The notes beneath the pieces were generated by a model, which was given only the letters and a program-made list of their open reading frames with translations, was not told the origin of the DNA and did not search any database. A stretch of 64,000 nucleotides of DNA from Clostridiaceae bacterium (GTDB taxonomy: Bacteria; Bacillota; Clostridia; Lachnospirales; Lachnospiraceae). The position numbers were made by a program, and so were the translations under genes. The stretch is taken from positions 62,001-126,000 of the forward strand of contig CABJBA010000002.1 of assembly GCA_902363735.1 (NCBI GenBank). Reading direction: 5' to 3'. Below are positions 18,450 through 26,776 of this stretch, in pieces. How positions within the stretch are numbered: the first letter of the stretch is position 1; each line of letters opens with the position of its first letter.

Positions 18450-20246
18450 CTATTGCTTCAAATATCTCCAGAGAGTCGTGCGGCTTACCTTCAGTTTTTT
18501 TGCTGCTGCAGTTTGATTGCCTCCCGTTTTATGCAGAACCTGAGCTACAATGTCTTTCGTAATTTCTTCCAGAGAACGGTTTATGTTAATAGGAGGAGTT
18601 TTCTCTGAAGAAGGGGATAGTGATATGGAATCACTTTCCTGAGACAAGAGAAACGTTACATCTTTGGTTTGAATATAGGGAGTGGAGGTAATAGAAGCAA
18701 GCTGCTTCAAAACCCTTTTAAACTGGGTCTGATTCTGAGGCCAGTCATAGCCCTGCATCATATCCATAGCTTCAGGTTCAAATCCGATAATCTGTTTTGC
18801 CATCTCTACATTTAAGGTACCCAGATAAAGGCTGGAGAGAGTGGGAATGTCCTGAATCCGCTCTCTGATGGGAGAAAGACGAAGGAGAAGGCAGCCCAGA
18901 GTATTGGTAATCTGCAGGCAGGAAGGTGAGACTGCAGTATCCTTTGTGCTGACACAGGAAAAAAACAGCCGGTTTCGCACACCTACATTCATATCAATGA
19001 TAAGGGAAAGTAAATGGCGGAAGCGTTCACTATTGAGCTGATCGATGTTTTTAAAATAAATAGTATTGTTATTGTCGTTAAGCGGAGAGTTGTAGTGATT
19101 AATCAGAAACTCCCAGCTCTTATCATGAATTAAGTCAAAGTTAATGGTGATCAGAGGGTTGGATGATAAGGGGCTTTTGATATAAAGTCCTCGTACCGTT
19201 TGAGTTTTTCCGGTTCCCGCTTCTCCTGTTATCATGACGGGAAGAGAACTTTCCGCAAAGTGTGTAATGGTTGCATCAGGTATTCCGGATGCACCGGTTA
19301 CACTGTAAAAGCTATTGAAAAAATCTTCCTCCACCTCTCGTTTGCTGAAATACGAAAGTCCGTATTTGCTGGAGAGAGGCGGAATTCTGGTAGGTGTCAG
19401 ATAAAATACGGGATAAAGTGCATTTCCGTTGGCTATCAATGTGCCGGTTATGGCATATAGCCTGTCTCCTAAATTCTTAAAGGTTTTGTGAGTCCCTGAC
19501 TTTAATGTTTCATCAATCTCCTTTTTCAGTACGGAAATCGCTGTTTCCCTGTCAAGGGTATCCCCCTTTCCCCAAAAGCAGAGATAAGCCTCCCCTTCCG
19601 GATTGAATGCAATTTTAGTGGAAGTGCCAGCATGTAAAAGTTCTTCTAAAAAATGTTTTTCTGCCTGTATTTTTTCATAGCTTTCAGCCAGCTTAACGGA
19701 CTGGTCAAAGGCATTTTCAATGCTTTCCACACCTGAAGTGATTAATATGGCATTCAGTCCTGATTCCTTTGCCACAGTGCTTGCAATCATGTCGCATAAA
19801 AGCATACGGTACCCCTGGTTTTTCAGCTTTCCTACAATATCCCGTACCTCCGTTTCATTGTGAACGGTAAAGATGTCGATCTGATACTGTAACAGGCTGC
19901 AAAGAAGATGAGCGCTTTCTGTAATGGCAGAAAAGCCCACCACTGCATAAGGCTCAGAATAGTTTTCTACCAGCTTAATGGCGCGTAGAACGTCGTAGAC
20001 CGACATGTTGATTTCTACTACAGGAACGGAAGTTACGCTTGATATCATCTGAGCAGTTCCGCCTCGTGAGATGATGACATCATAACGTGAGGATAAATTC
20101 TGGCGGACAACTTTAACTCCTTCCTCCAAATCTCCTACGTAAACATCCAGCAGCAGATCCTTTCTGGAAGAGGCAAGATTCTGCATGGAAATCTTCATAG
20201 ATTCGTAAGGTGCAATACCCAGGATTCTTGTAATATGTTTGTTCAT
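18450..20246 (-). CDS. PrpR-N domain / AAA / Fis-type transcriptional regulator lacking GAFTGA
   Basis: 598 residues. An N-terminal PrpR_N sensor fold occupies about 10-185 (IISRGGTAQMI, VVGFSAITESAHLL), a PAS-like region about 200-290, and an AAA domain with Walker A GEAGTGKT at 341-348. A C-terminal Fis-type HTH lies at about 560-598 (GGNQTAAAKKLKVSRTTLWRYL). Unlike true sigma-54 activators, there is no GAFTGA loop between Walker A and the presumed Walker B, and the latter (IYFKNIDQL) lacks the DE pair. It therefore probably acts without sigma-54, as a ligand-responsive DNA-binding protein. It is divergent from the acid-sugar operon, with inverted repeats in between, making that operon its likely target; autoregulation is also likely. 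Confidence 0.85.
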   Translation of the reverse strand: MNKHITRILGIAPYESMKISMQNLASSRKDLLLDVYVGDLEEGVKVVRQNLSSRYDVIISRGGTAQMISSVTSVPVVEINMSVYDVLRAIKLVENYSEPYAVVGFSAITESAHLLCSLLQYQIDIFTVHNETEVRDIVGKLKNQGYRMLLCDMIASTVAKESGLNAILITSGVESIENAFDQSVKLAESYEKIQAEKHFLEELLHAGTSTKIAFNPEGEAYLCFWGKGDTLDRETAISVLKKEIDETLKSGTHKTFKNLGDRLYAITGTLIANGNALYPVFYLTPTRIPPLSSKYGLSYFSKREVEEDFFNSFYSVTGASGIPDATITHFAESSLPVMITGEAGTGKTQTVRGLYIKSPLSSNPLITINFDLIHDKSWEFLINHYNSPLNDNNNTIYFKNIDQLNSERFRHLLSLIIDMNVGVRNRLFFSCVSTKDTAVSPSCLQITNTLGCLLLRLSPIRERIQDIPTLSSLYLGTLNVEMAKQIIGFEPEAMDMMQGYDWPQNQTQFKRVLKQLASITSTPYIQTKDVTFLLSQESDSISLSPSSEKTPPININRSLEEITKDIVAQVLHKTGGNQTAAAKKLKVSRTTLWRYLKQ

Positions 20247-20261
20247 TTTGTCTCCATTCTG

Positions 20262-20310
20262 GTTTCATATTGAAATTTAATTGTTGTTTATAAGTGACCC
20301 AATATGAAAC
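20262..20310. promoter_or_regulatory. Inverted repeat pair at the start of the PrpR-like regulator transcript
   Basis: Perfect 11-base arms GTTTCATATTG (20262-20272) and CAATATGAAAC (20300-20310). The left arm also forms a small palindrome TTTCA-TAT-TGAAA (20263-20275). The block lies just downstream of the -10 box of the regulator promoter, a position typical for autorepression. Confidence 0.55.
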
Positions 20311-20312
20311 AC

Positions 20313-20340
20313 ATTGTATCAGACAGGGAAGAAAAGTCAA
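20313..20340 (-). promoter_or_regulatory. Sigma-A promoter of the PrpR-like regulator gene
   Basis: On the - strand TTGACT (plus-strand 20335-20340), 16 bases, TACAAT (20313-20318). Good match, about 65 bases from the start codon. Confidence 0.75.
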
Positions 20341-20354
20341 TGATTACAGAAAAA

Positions 20355-20373
20355 ATGTTCAAATAATGAACAT
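20355..20373. promoter_or_regulatory. 19-base inverted repeat, candidate activator site
   Basis: ATGTTCA-N5-TGAACAT is a perfect inverted repeat (20355-20361 and 20367-20373). Its centre lies about 60 bases before the predicted start of the acid-sugar operon transcript, a classical activator position, and between the two divergent promoters. Confidence 0.55.
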
Positions 20374-20391
20374 ATAAATGGAGATGTATGG

Positions 20392-20420
20392 TTGATTTGC
20401 TGAATTTGTTTTAGTAAAAT
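20392..20420 (+). promoter_or_regulatory. Sigma-A-like promoter of the acid-sugar operon
   Basis: TTGATT (20392-20397), 17 bases, TAAAAT (20415-20420). It lies 75 bases before the GTG start of the first gene. No sigma-54 type GG-N10-GC element was seen, in line with the regulator lacking GAFTGA. Confidence 0.6.
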
Positions 20421-20495
20421 GTAGAAAAATAAGAAAAATAAACAAATTCCCAAAAAGGCGTTCAGGTATAAAACGAAGAGAAAAGAGGTGGAATC

Positions 20496-21761
20496 GTGAT
20501 TCAACTAATGATCATCGCAGATGATTTTACTGGTGCCCTGGATACAGGGGTTCAGTTTGCCGCATGGGGGGCTGTAGTAAGAGTTGTCACAGATGTGAAG
20601 TATGAATACGGTAATCTGGATCCATTGGTACAAATCTTGGTAATGGATGCGGAGACCAGGCATCTTTCGGAACAGGAGGCCTATGAAGTCGTATATGAAG
20701 CAGCAAGGAATGCAAAAAAACATCAAATTCCATATATATACAAAAAAACGGATTCAGCTTTAAGAGGGAATATTGGCAGTGAACTGAAAGCCCTTAAGGA
20801 TGCAATGGGGGTAAATATGCTTCCCTTTATTCCGGCATTTCCTCAGATGGGGAGAACCACAAGGCACGGCATTCATTTTATAGATGGAAAGCCGGTAAGA
20901 GAAAGTGTTTTTGGAAAAGATCCTTTTGAGCCGGTTGAATGTTCTTATGTTCCCGATATTATTCACAGGCAGACAGATGCAGAGGTAATCGTAGCAGAAC
21001 GGAAATGGGGTGTTTCTCTTTCCGAAAGGGATGCAATTGTGGTATTTGATGCAGATGGCTATGAAGATATTTTGGTTATAGCCAAAAAGCTGGATCAGAT
21101 GGGGCTTCTGAAGGTTACAGCCGGATGTGCCGGCTTTGCAGCTTCTCTGCCAAAGCTGTTAGGACTGACAGGAGAAGAACGCAGGCAGCCGGATTTTAAG
21201 TCAGGGCTACTGGTGGTGTGCGGAAGTGTGAATCCAATTACTCAAAAGCAATTAGATGAAGCGGAACGAAAGGGATTTATCCGGATCAGCCTGACTCCGA
21301 AGCAGAAGTTGACACAGCAGTACTGGAGCGGTAAGGAGGGGCAGGAGGATTTGAAAAAGATTTATAAGATATGCTTAGAAAACCAACGCTGCATAATTGA
21401 TACCAACGATAAGCCGGGCACAAAGGAGACAGAAGCCTATGGAATGGACAGAGGTCTTCCGCTGGAGAAAATAAGAGAGGTCATAGCAGAAAATTTAGGA
21501 ATGCTTTTAAAAGGCCTTATTGACAGGAAGCTTCATAAAACCCTGCTTATTACGGGAGGAGATACCCTCCTTGGTTTCATGGAAAGCATGGAAATCAGAG
21601 AAATGGAGCCCATTTGTGAAATGGCACCCGGCGCTGTGCTTTCTGAGTTTTACACCAGGGAAGCCGGGTATCAGATTATATCAAAATCAGGAGGATTTGG
21701 AGAAGAGGATTTGCTGGTAAAACTGGCAGAAAAAATAGAGAGGAGAAAATCATCATGTTAA
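20496..21761 (+). CDS. Four-carbon acid sugar kinase (DUF1537; DtnK/DenK-like)
   Basis: 421 residues. The N-terminal substrate domain opens with MIIADDFTGALDTG, the signature of this kinase family, followed by YKKTDSALRGNIGSEL. The C-terminal nucleotide-binding domain has LLVVCGSVNP and ITGGDTLLGFMES. Characterised members phosphorylate D-threonate, D-erythronate or similar acid sugars at O4, and the product is oxidised and decarboxylated by PdxA2-type enzymes. A PdxA2-type gene lies four genes downstream, strengthening the assignment. The start is GTG at 20496, with AGAGGTGG upstream; the downstream ATG would cut into the conserved strand. It is the first gene of the operon and overlaps the next gene by 7 bases. 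Confidence 0.88.
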   Translation: MIQLMIIADDFTGALDTGVQFAAWGAVVRVVTDVKYEYGNLDPLVQILVMDAETRHLSEQEAYEVVYEAARNAKKHQIPYIYKKTDSALRGNIGSELKALKDAMGVNMLPFIPAFPQMGRTTRHGIHFIDGKPVRESVFGKDPFEPVECSYVPDIIHRQTDAEVIVAERKWGVSLSERDAIVVFDADGYEDILVIAKKLDQMGLLKVTAGCAGFAASLPKLLGLTGEERRQPDFKSGLLVVCGSVNPITQKQLDEAERKGFIRISLTPKQKLTQQYWSGKEGQEDLKKIYKICLENQRCIIDTNDKPGTKETEAYGMDRGLPLEKIREVIAENLGMLLKGLIDRKLHKTLLITGGDTLLGFMESMEIREMEPICEMAPGAVLSEFYTREAGYQIISKSGGFGEEDLLVKLAEKIERRKSSC

Positions 21762-22915
21762 ATCAGTATAGTTTAAAGCTTCCCAAAGCCGTATATTCAG
21801 GGGATGGGGCCTTAAACCTGATTACTTCCATTTTGGAAGGAGAAAAAGGAAAAAAAACAGCCGTATTTACGGACCAGGGAATTGAAAAGGCAGGGCTTTT
21901 GAAAGAACCTCTGGAATTGATAAAGGCCTCTGGAAAAGAGTATATTCTTTTAAACGAGATCCCCCCTGAGCCCACCTGTGATGAAGCCCAGAAGGTCATT
22001 GACCTGTTTAAAGCTTCCGGAGCTGAATTTATCATAGCCATCGGCGGCGGAAGTGTGATGGACATTGCAAAGCTGGCCTCTGTTTCAGCTACAGACCGGT
22101 ATGGCGTACGGGAACTTTTGGACAATCCGGGTCTGGCAGAAAAGTGTGTCAATACCCTTATGATTCCCACTACGGCAGGAACAGGAGCCGAGGCAACGCC
22201 TAACAGCATTGTGGCTGTTCCGGAAAAGCAGCTGAAGGTAGGAATTGTAAATGCAGCAATGATTGCCGATCATGTAATCCTCGACGGGAACATGATAAAG
22301 AAGCTTCCCATACATATTGCAGCCAGCACCGGAGTTGATGCCCTGGCCCATGCCATTGAGTGTTTTACTTCCAAGAAGGCGAACTTGTTCAGCGATACCT
22401 TTGCCCTGGCAGCTCTGGACTTAATTATCAATAATATCCAGGCTTCCTGTCATAATCCGGACGATATGCAGGCTAAAAATGCTATGCTGACAGGAGCATT
22501 TTACGGAGGGGTTGCCATTACAGCTTCCGGCACCACAGCGGTTCATGCTCTTTCCTATCCTCTGGGGGGAAAATACCACATCCCTCACGGTACGGCCAAT
22601 GCCATGCTTTTAGCTCCGGTGATGCGGTTTAATGAGCCGGCATGCAGAGAGCGTCTTGCACAGGCTTATGACAGAGTGGCAAGGGAACATGAGACAGCAG
22701 CATCTTCAGAAGAAAAATCCCGGTGGATCATAAACAAACTGGAAGAGATTGTAGAGAATCTTGGAATTCCTTCCAGCTTAAAGGATTATGGAGTGAAGCC
22801 GGATGATTTAGACGAACTGGTTCTTGCCGGAATGGGGGTCCAAAGGCTTCTTGTAAATAACATGAGAGAGGTATCTCCCCAGGATGCCAGAGAGATTTAT
22901 CAGGGATTATTATAG
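21755..22915 (+). CDS. Iron-containing alcohol dehydrogenase
   Basis: 386 residues of the group III (Fe-ADH) family. The NAD(P)-binding GGGSVMD lies at 97-103, PTTAGTGAEATP follows, and the metal-site blocks are DALAHAIECF and GGKYHIPHGTANA. It would interconvert an alcohol and an aldehyde or ketone with NAD(P). In an acid-sugar operon the substrate could be a semialdehyde made by the neighbouring aldolase, or a hydroxyacid. It starts inside the last codons of the kinase gene, so the two are translationally coupled. Substrate is inferred only. Confidence 0.9.
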   Translation: MLNQYSLKLPKAVYSGDGALNLITSILEGEKGKKTAVFTDQGIEKAGLLKEPLELIKASGKEYILLNEIPPEPTCDEAQKVIDLFKASGAEFIIAIGGGSVMDIAKLASVSATDRYGVRELLDNPGLAEKCVNTLMIPTTAGTGAEATPNSIVAVPEKQLKVGIVNAAMIADHVILDGNMIKKLPIHIAASTGVDALAHAIECFTSKKANLFSDTFALAALDLIINNIQASCHNPDDMQAKNAMLTGAFYGGVAITASGTTAVHALSYPLGGKYHIPHGTANAMLLAPVMRFNEPACRERLAQAYDRVAREHETAASSEEKSRWIINKLEEIVENLGIPSSLKDYGVKPDDLDELVLAGMGVQRLLVNNMREVSPQDAREIYQGLL

Positions 22916-22956
22916 AAGAGAAACCACACATTTCATTATAAAAGGAGGATTATGCA

Positions 22957-23856
22957 ATGAAGCACATAGAACTGAAGGGAATTATCCCGCCAATTATTAC
23001 TCCTATGAACCAGGATGAATCAGTTAATTATGAAGAACTGAAAAATCAGGTAAAACGGATGCTGGACGGAGGCGTCCACGGTATTTTTCCTTTTGGAACC
23101 AATGGAGAGGGATATATACTGACGGCTGATGAGAAGAAAAAGATTCTTGAAACGGTAATTGAAACAGTTGACGGAAAGATCCCGGTTTATGCAGGGACAG
23201 GCTGTATCAGTACAAAAGAGACCATTGAAATGTCAAAGCTGGCTCAGTCCATAGGAGCGGACGTGTTATCCATCATTACCCCTTCCTTTGCCCAGGCAAG
23301 CCAGGATGAACTGTATGAACACTATAAGAAAGTAGCCTCTGAAGTGAAGCTTCCTATTGTACTTTACAACATTCCTGCCAGAACCGGAAATACCCTGGCT
23401 CCTTCTACCGTTGGGAAACTGGCAAAAATTGATAACATTGTGGCAGCCAAGGATTCCTCAGGAAACTTCAATAATATTCTGGAATATATATCTGCGGCAA
23501 AGGGAGAAGACTTTCATGTGCTTTCCGGAAATGATGCTCTGATTATCTGGACTCTCATGGCTGGAGGCACAGGAGGAATTGCGGGATGTGCCAACGTATT
23601 CCCCCGCACCATGGCTTCTGTTTATAATTATTTTGCAGAAGGAAAGATGGAAGAGGCAAAAGAGGCAAATGAAAGCATCAGGAGCTTCCGTGCATGCTTT
23701 AAATATGGAAACCCCAATACCATAGTAAAAACAGCTGTGGCTCTGCTGGGATATCCCGTAGGAAAATGCAGAGCACCCTTTAACGGAGTACCATCACACG
23801 GAATTGAGGCAATCCGGAAGGTACTCGAGGAGTGCAGGCAAAAAGGTATGTGTTAA
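22957..23856 (+). CDS. Dihydrodipicolinate synthase/N-acetylneuraminate lyase family aldolase
   Basis: 299 residues, the standard length of the DapA/NanA TIM-barrel family. The Schiff-base lysine is Lys165 (VAAKDSSGN), the proton-relay tyrosine Tyr137 (VLYNIPARTG), and the carboxylate-binding loop FGTNGEG is at 46-52. The chromosomal DapA role in lysine synthesis is unlikely in this catabolic setting. Members in sugar-acid operons cleave 2-keto-3-deoxy acids to pyruvate plus an aldehyde, or dehydrate them. AAGGAGG precedes the ATG. PdxA2-like and D-2-hydroxyacid dehydrogenase genes follow. The actual substrate cannot be read from sequence. Confidence 0.88.
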   Translation: MKHIELKGIIPPIITPMNQDESVNYEELKNQVKRMLDGGVHGIFPFGTNGEGYILTADEKKKILETVIETVDGKIPVYAGTGCISTKETIEMSKLAQSIGADVLSIITPSFAQASQDELYEHYKKVASEVKLPIVLYNIPARTGNTLAPSTVGKLAKIDNIVAAKDSSGNFNNILEYISAAKGEDFHVLSGNDALIIWTLMAGGTGGIAGCANVFPRTMASVYNYFAEGKMEEAKEANESIRSFRACFKYGNPNTIVKTAVALLGYPVGKCRAPFNGVPSHGIEAIRKVLEECRQKGMC

Positions 23857-23872
23857 GGGAGCGGAGGTGTAT

Positions 23873-24931
23873 ATGCAGAAAAAGGTGACGGTAGGCATTA
23901 CCATGGGAGACCCGGCCAGCATTGGACCGGAGATAACCGTAAAGACTTTGGCAAATGCAGATATCTATAAAAACTGCAACCCTCTTGTCATCGGGGAGGC
24001 GGCGGCAATGGAGCAGGCTGTCAAGATAACGGGTCTGGAAGAAATTAAGATTCATGCGGTTTCATCGGTGGGAGAAGCGGTATTTCAACCGGGTACCATT
24101 GATGTGTATGATATGGGACTGGTGGATATGTCGGTGCTGGAGCTGGGAAAAGTGTCCCGGAAAGCAGGAGAAGCTGCGTTCCAGTATGTTGTCAAGGTAA
24201 TTGAACTGGCAATGGCCGGTGAAATTGATGCAACGGTGACCAATGCTTTTAATAAGGAAGCTGTCAATCTGGCTGGTCATCATTATTCAGGCCATACTGA
24301 GATTTATGCTGAATATACGGGAACAAAAAAATATACCATGATGCTGGCTCATGGAGATTTGAGAGTGGTTCATGTGTCTACTCACGTATCCTTAAGAGAA
24401 GCCTGTGACAGGGTAAAAAAGGCCAGAGTCCTTGAAGTAATTGAGATTGCAGACAAGGCTTGTAAGGAACTGGGTATAGAAAATCCCAGAATTGCAGTGG
24501 CAGGGCTGAATCCTCACAGCGGGGAACATGGATTGTTTGGAACAGAGGAAATAGATGAAATCATACCTGCCATAGAAGCAGCCAGAGAAAAGGGGATTCA
24601 GGCAGAGGGACCGGTACCTCCGGATACGGTGTTTTCTAAGGCAAAAGGAGGGTGGTATGACATTGTTGTGGCCATGTATCACGATCAGGGGCATATTCCC
24701 TTAAAAGTAGTTGGATTTGTATACAATTCCCTGGAGGGAAAATGGGATGCAGTAGAGGGAGTAAATATTACACTGGGTCTGCCGGTTATAAGAGTTTCCG
24801 TAGATCACGGTACGGCATTTGACCAGGCGGGAAAGGGCGTTGCCAATGAACTTAGCCTGATTCACTCCATAGAATATGCAGTCCGGCTTGCAAAAAGTAA
24901 ACCAGTACAGAAAGGAGGTGGACAGCCATGA
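23873..24931 (+). CDS. pdxA2: PdxA2-type 4-phospho-threonate/erythronate dehydrogenase (PdxA family)
   Basis: 352 residues. PdxA family blocks are GITMGDPASIGPEI, HYSGHTEIYA, GLNPHSGEHGLFG (metal-binding His), VAMYHDQGHIPLK and VSVDHGTAFD. The classic enzyme acts in vitamin B6 synthesis. The PdxA2 branch next to DUF1537 kinases oxidatively decarboxylates 4-phospho-D-threonate or -erythronate to dihydroxyacetone phosphate and CO2. Co-occurrence with the kinase at 20496 makes PdxA2 the better call. The start at ATG 23873 is supported by GCGGAGG 9 bases upstream; a longer frame from 23804 would overlap the aldolase. ATGA overlap with the next gene. Confidence 0.87.
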   Translation: MQKKVTVGITMGDPASIGPEITVKTLANADIYKNCNPLVIGEAAAMEQAVKITGLEEIKIHAVSSVGEAVFQPGTIDVYDMGLVDMSVLELGKVSRKAGEAAFQYVVKVIELAMAGEIDATVTNAFNKEAVNLAGHHYSGHTEIYAEYTGTKKYTMMLAHGDLRVVHVSTHVSLREACDRVKKARVLEVIEIADKACKELGIENPRIAVAGLNPHSGEHGLFGTEEIDEIIPAIEAAREKGIQAEGPVPPDTVFSKAKGGWYDIVVAMYHDQGHIPLKVVGFVYNSLEGKWDAVEGVNITLGLPVIRVSVDHGTAFDQAGKGVANELSLIHSIEYAVRLAKSKPVQKGGGQP

Positions 24932-25917
24932 AATTTGTTATGACACAGGCGGTATGCCCGGAAGGGATGAAACTTTTGGAGGGGATATCCGATATCTATG
25001 TGACGGACGGTCAGGATCCCAATGGCTACCTGGAACAGATGCAGGATGCCGATGCCCTGATTGTAAGAATTGCAAAATGCGACGGAAATGTAATCCGGAA
25101 TTCACCTGATTTAAAAGTCATTGGAAGGACGGGAGTGGGATATGACAGTGTGGATGTACAAACGGCCACAGAGTACGGAATTCCCGTTGTCATCACACCG
25201 GGTGCCAATAACCGGTCGGTGGCAGAGCATGCAGTAGCAATGATGTTTGCATTGTCTAAAAATATATATGAGGCCCAGAAGGAGTTGTGCGCCGGAAACT
25301 GGGAAATCAGAGGTGCTGAAAAGTCTTTTGAATTACTGGGAAAAAAGGTGGGATTTATTGGTCTTGGGGCCATTGGGAGAGAGGCTCTCCACATCTGCAG
25401 GGGAATTGGAATGAAGATTGCCGGATATGATCCTTATCTGGGAAAAGATTCCATAGAAGCCATGGGCGCAGAATATTATGAGGATTATAAAACCATGCTG
25501 GAGGAGTGTGATGTAATATCTGTTCACGTTCCCCTGGTTCCGGAAACAAGAAACATGATTACGGTCAAAGAGTTGAAGCTTATGAAGAAAACCGCTTTGC
25601 TGATTAATTGCTCCAGAGGCGGTATCATCAATGAGAAGGATTTGGCAGAAGCTCTTTGCAAGGGAGTGATTGCAGGAGCAGGACTGGATGTGTTTGAAGA
25701 AGAGCCTCCGGCAGAAGGTCATCCTCTTCTTCATGCCAAAAACGTGATTTTAAGTCCTCACAGTGCGGCTCAGACGCGGGAAGCCGTCATTCATATGGCA
25801 ACCATGTGTGTGGAAGGCTGCCTTGCGGTAATTTCAGGTAAAAAATGGCCCTATGTAGCTAATCCGGAGGTTTACAACCATAAGAAGTGGAGGAAATCAG
25901 GTGGCATTGACATATAA
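24928..25917 (+). CDS. NAD-dependent D-2-hydroxyacid dehydrogenase
   Basis: 329 residues, D-isomer specific family (phosphoglycerate dehydrogenase/hydroxypyruvate reductase branch). The Rossmann GLGAIG lies at 145-150, the catalytic triad is Arg230 (NCSRGG), Glu259 (FEEEP) and His278 (SPHSA), and a substrate-loop RTGVGYD is present. It interconverts 2-hydroxy and 2-keto acids. In the operon it may make or remove a 2-keto acid feeding the aldolase. AAAGGAGGTGG precedes the ATG, which lies within the pdxA2 stop (ATGA). The last 17 bases overlap the next gene. Confidence 0.92.
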   Translation: MKFVMTQAVCPEGMKLLEGISDIYVTDGQDPNGYLEQMQDADALIVRIAKCDGNVIRNSPDLKVIGRTGVGYDSVDVQTATEYGIPVVITPGANNRSVAEHAVAMMFALSKNIYEAQKELCAGNWEIRGAEKSFELLGKKVGFIGLGAIGREALHICRGIGMKIAGYDPYLGKDSIEAMGAEYYEDYKTMLEECDVISVHVPLVPETRNMITVKELKLMKKTALLINCSRGGIINEKDLAEALCKGVIAGAGLDVFEEEPPAEGHPLLHAKNVILSPHSAAQTREAVIHMATMCVEGCLAVISGKKWPYVANPEVYNHKKWRKSGGIDI

Positions 25918-26755
25918 GGAATTTCAGGAAAAGAGCGGAAATCAGTTTGATGTGATGAAAACGGACCCATATACACAGTACCTGGAACCGTTTTGTATCT
26001 TGGGAAATGTCTATTATGTGGGCGATAAAAAGGTGGGAATGCACTTAATTGATACAGGAGACGGACTGATTTTAATTGACACCGGATTTCCTGGAGCAGA
26101 AGCCATGGTTGTAAATTCCATCTGGAGACTGGGATTTGATCCAAAGGATATAAAAATAATTTTACATACCCACGGTCATGTGGATCATTATGGAACCACA
26201 ACATTTTTTCAGCAGATTTATGGTGCAAAAACTTATCTGGGAGAGGCGGATGCCAGGCTTATGGAGAAGCATCCGGAAACCTTTGAATGGAACGGGAGAA
26301 TCATCACTTTTACACCGGATGAGATGCTTCATGACGGAGATGTTATTAAGCTTGGAAATACGGAAATCAAAGTAGTAAAAAGTGCCGGGCACAGTCCGGG
26401 GGCCATGTCATTTTTCTTTCCGGTTTACGCTGACGGAAAGACTTATCTGGCGGGGCTGCCTGGCGGAATCGGAAGAAATACGTTGTTTAAAGAAGCTTAT
26501 GAAGCCCTGCATTATCCGGAAACCACACCTGAGGACTTTTTGGAATCCGTTGACCGCATCATGGAGGAACCGGTTACCCTTTGGCTGGGCTGCCATCCCA
26601 CGCCGTTTCATAATGACGGGCTGAAAAAAAGGATGCAGATGATGGATGATCAGGACAGGCCCAATCCATATGTCATAACACCGGAAGAGTGGCGCAGTTA
26701 CTTGAAAGAATTGCGAAAAGGCATGAAAGAAATCGTTGATAATGGTTGTATTTAA
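25901..26755 (+). CDS. MBL-fold metallo-hydrolase
   Basis: 284 residues with the zinc motif HxHxDH at 91-96 (HGHVDH), GHSPGAMSF for the next metal ligand, and GCHPTPFHNDG near the C-terminus. A DTGDGLILIDTG strand precedes the motif. It has no signal peptide, so it is cytosolic. The fold resembles lactonases and class B1/B3-like hydrolases. In an acid-sugar operon a lactone hydrolase is a sensible guess, but this is inference. The start is a GTG at 25901, inside the upstream gene, with GTGGAGG 7 bases before it. The next gene is the transporter binding protein, 21 bases downstream. Confidence 0.85.
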   Translation: MALTYKEFQEKSGNQFDVMKTDPYTQYLEPFCILGNVYYVGDKKVGMHLIDTGDGLILIDTGFPGAEAMVVNSIWRLGFDPKDIKIILHTHGHVDHYGTTTFFQQIYGAKTYLGEADARLMEKHPETFEWNGRIITFTPDEMLHDGDVIKLGNTEIKVVKSAGHSPGAMSFFFPVYADGKTYLAGLPGGIGRNTLFKEAYEALHYPETTPEDFLESVDRIMEEPVTLWLGCHPTPFHNDGLKKRMQMMDDQDRPNPYVITPEEWRSYLKELRKGMKEIVDNGCI

Positions 26756-26776
26756 ATATGGAGGAGGATTAAATTT

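Noticed and set aside
20374..20495. Sigma-54 promoter for the acid-sugar operon
   Set aside because: No TGGCAC-N5-TTGC type element is present and the regulator lacks GAFTGA; a sigma-A-like promoter fits instead.
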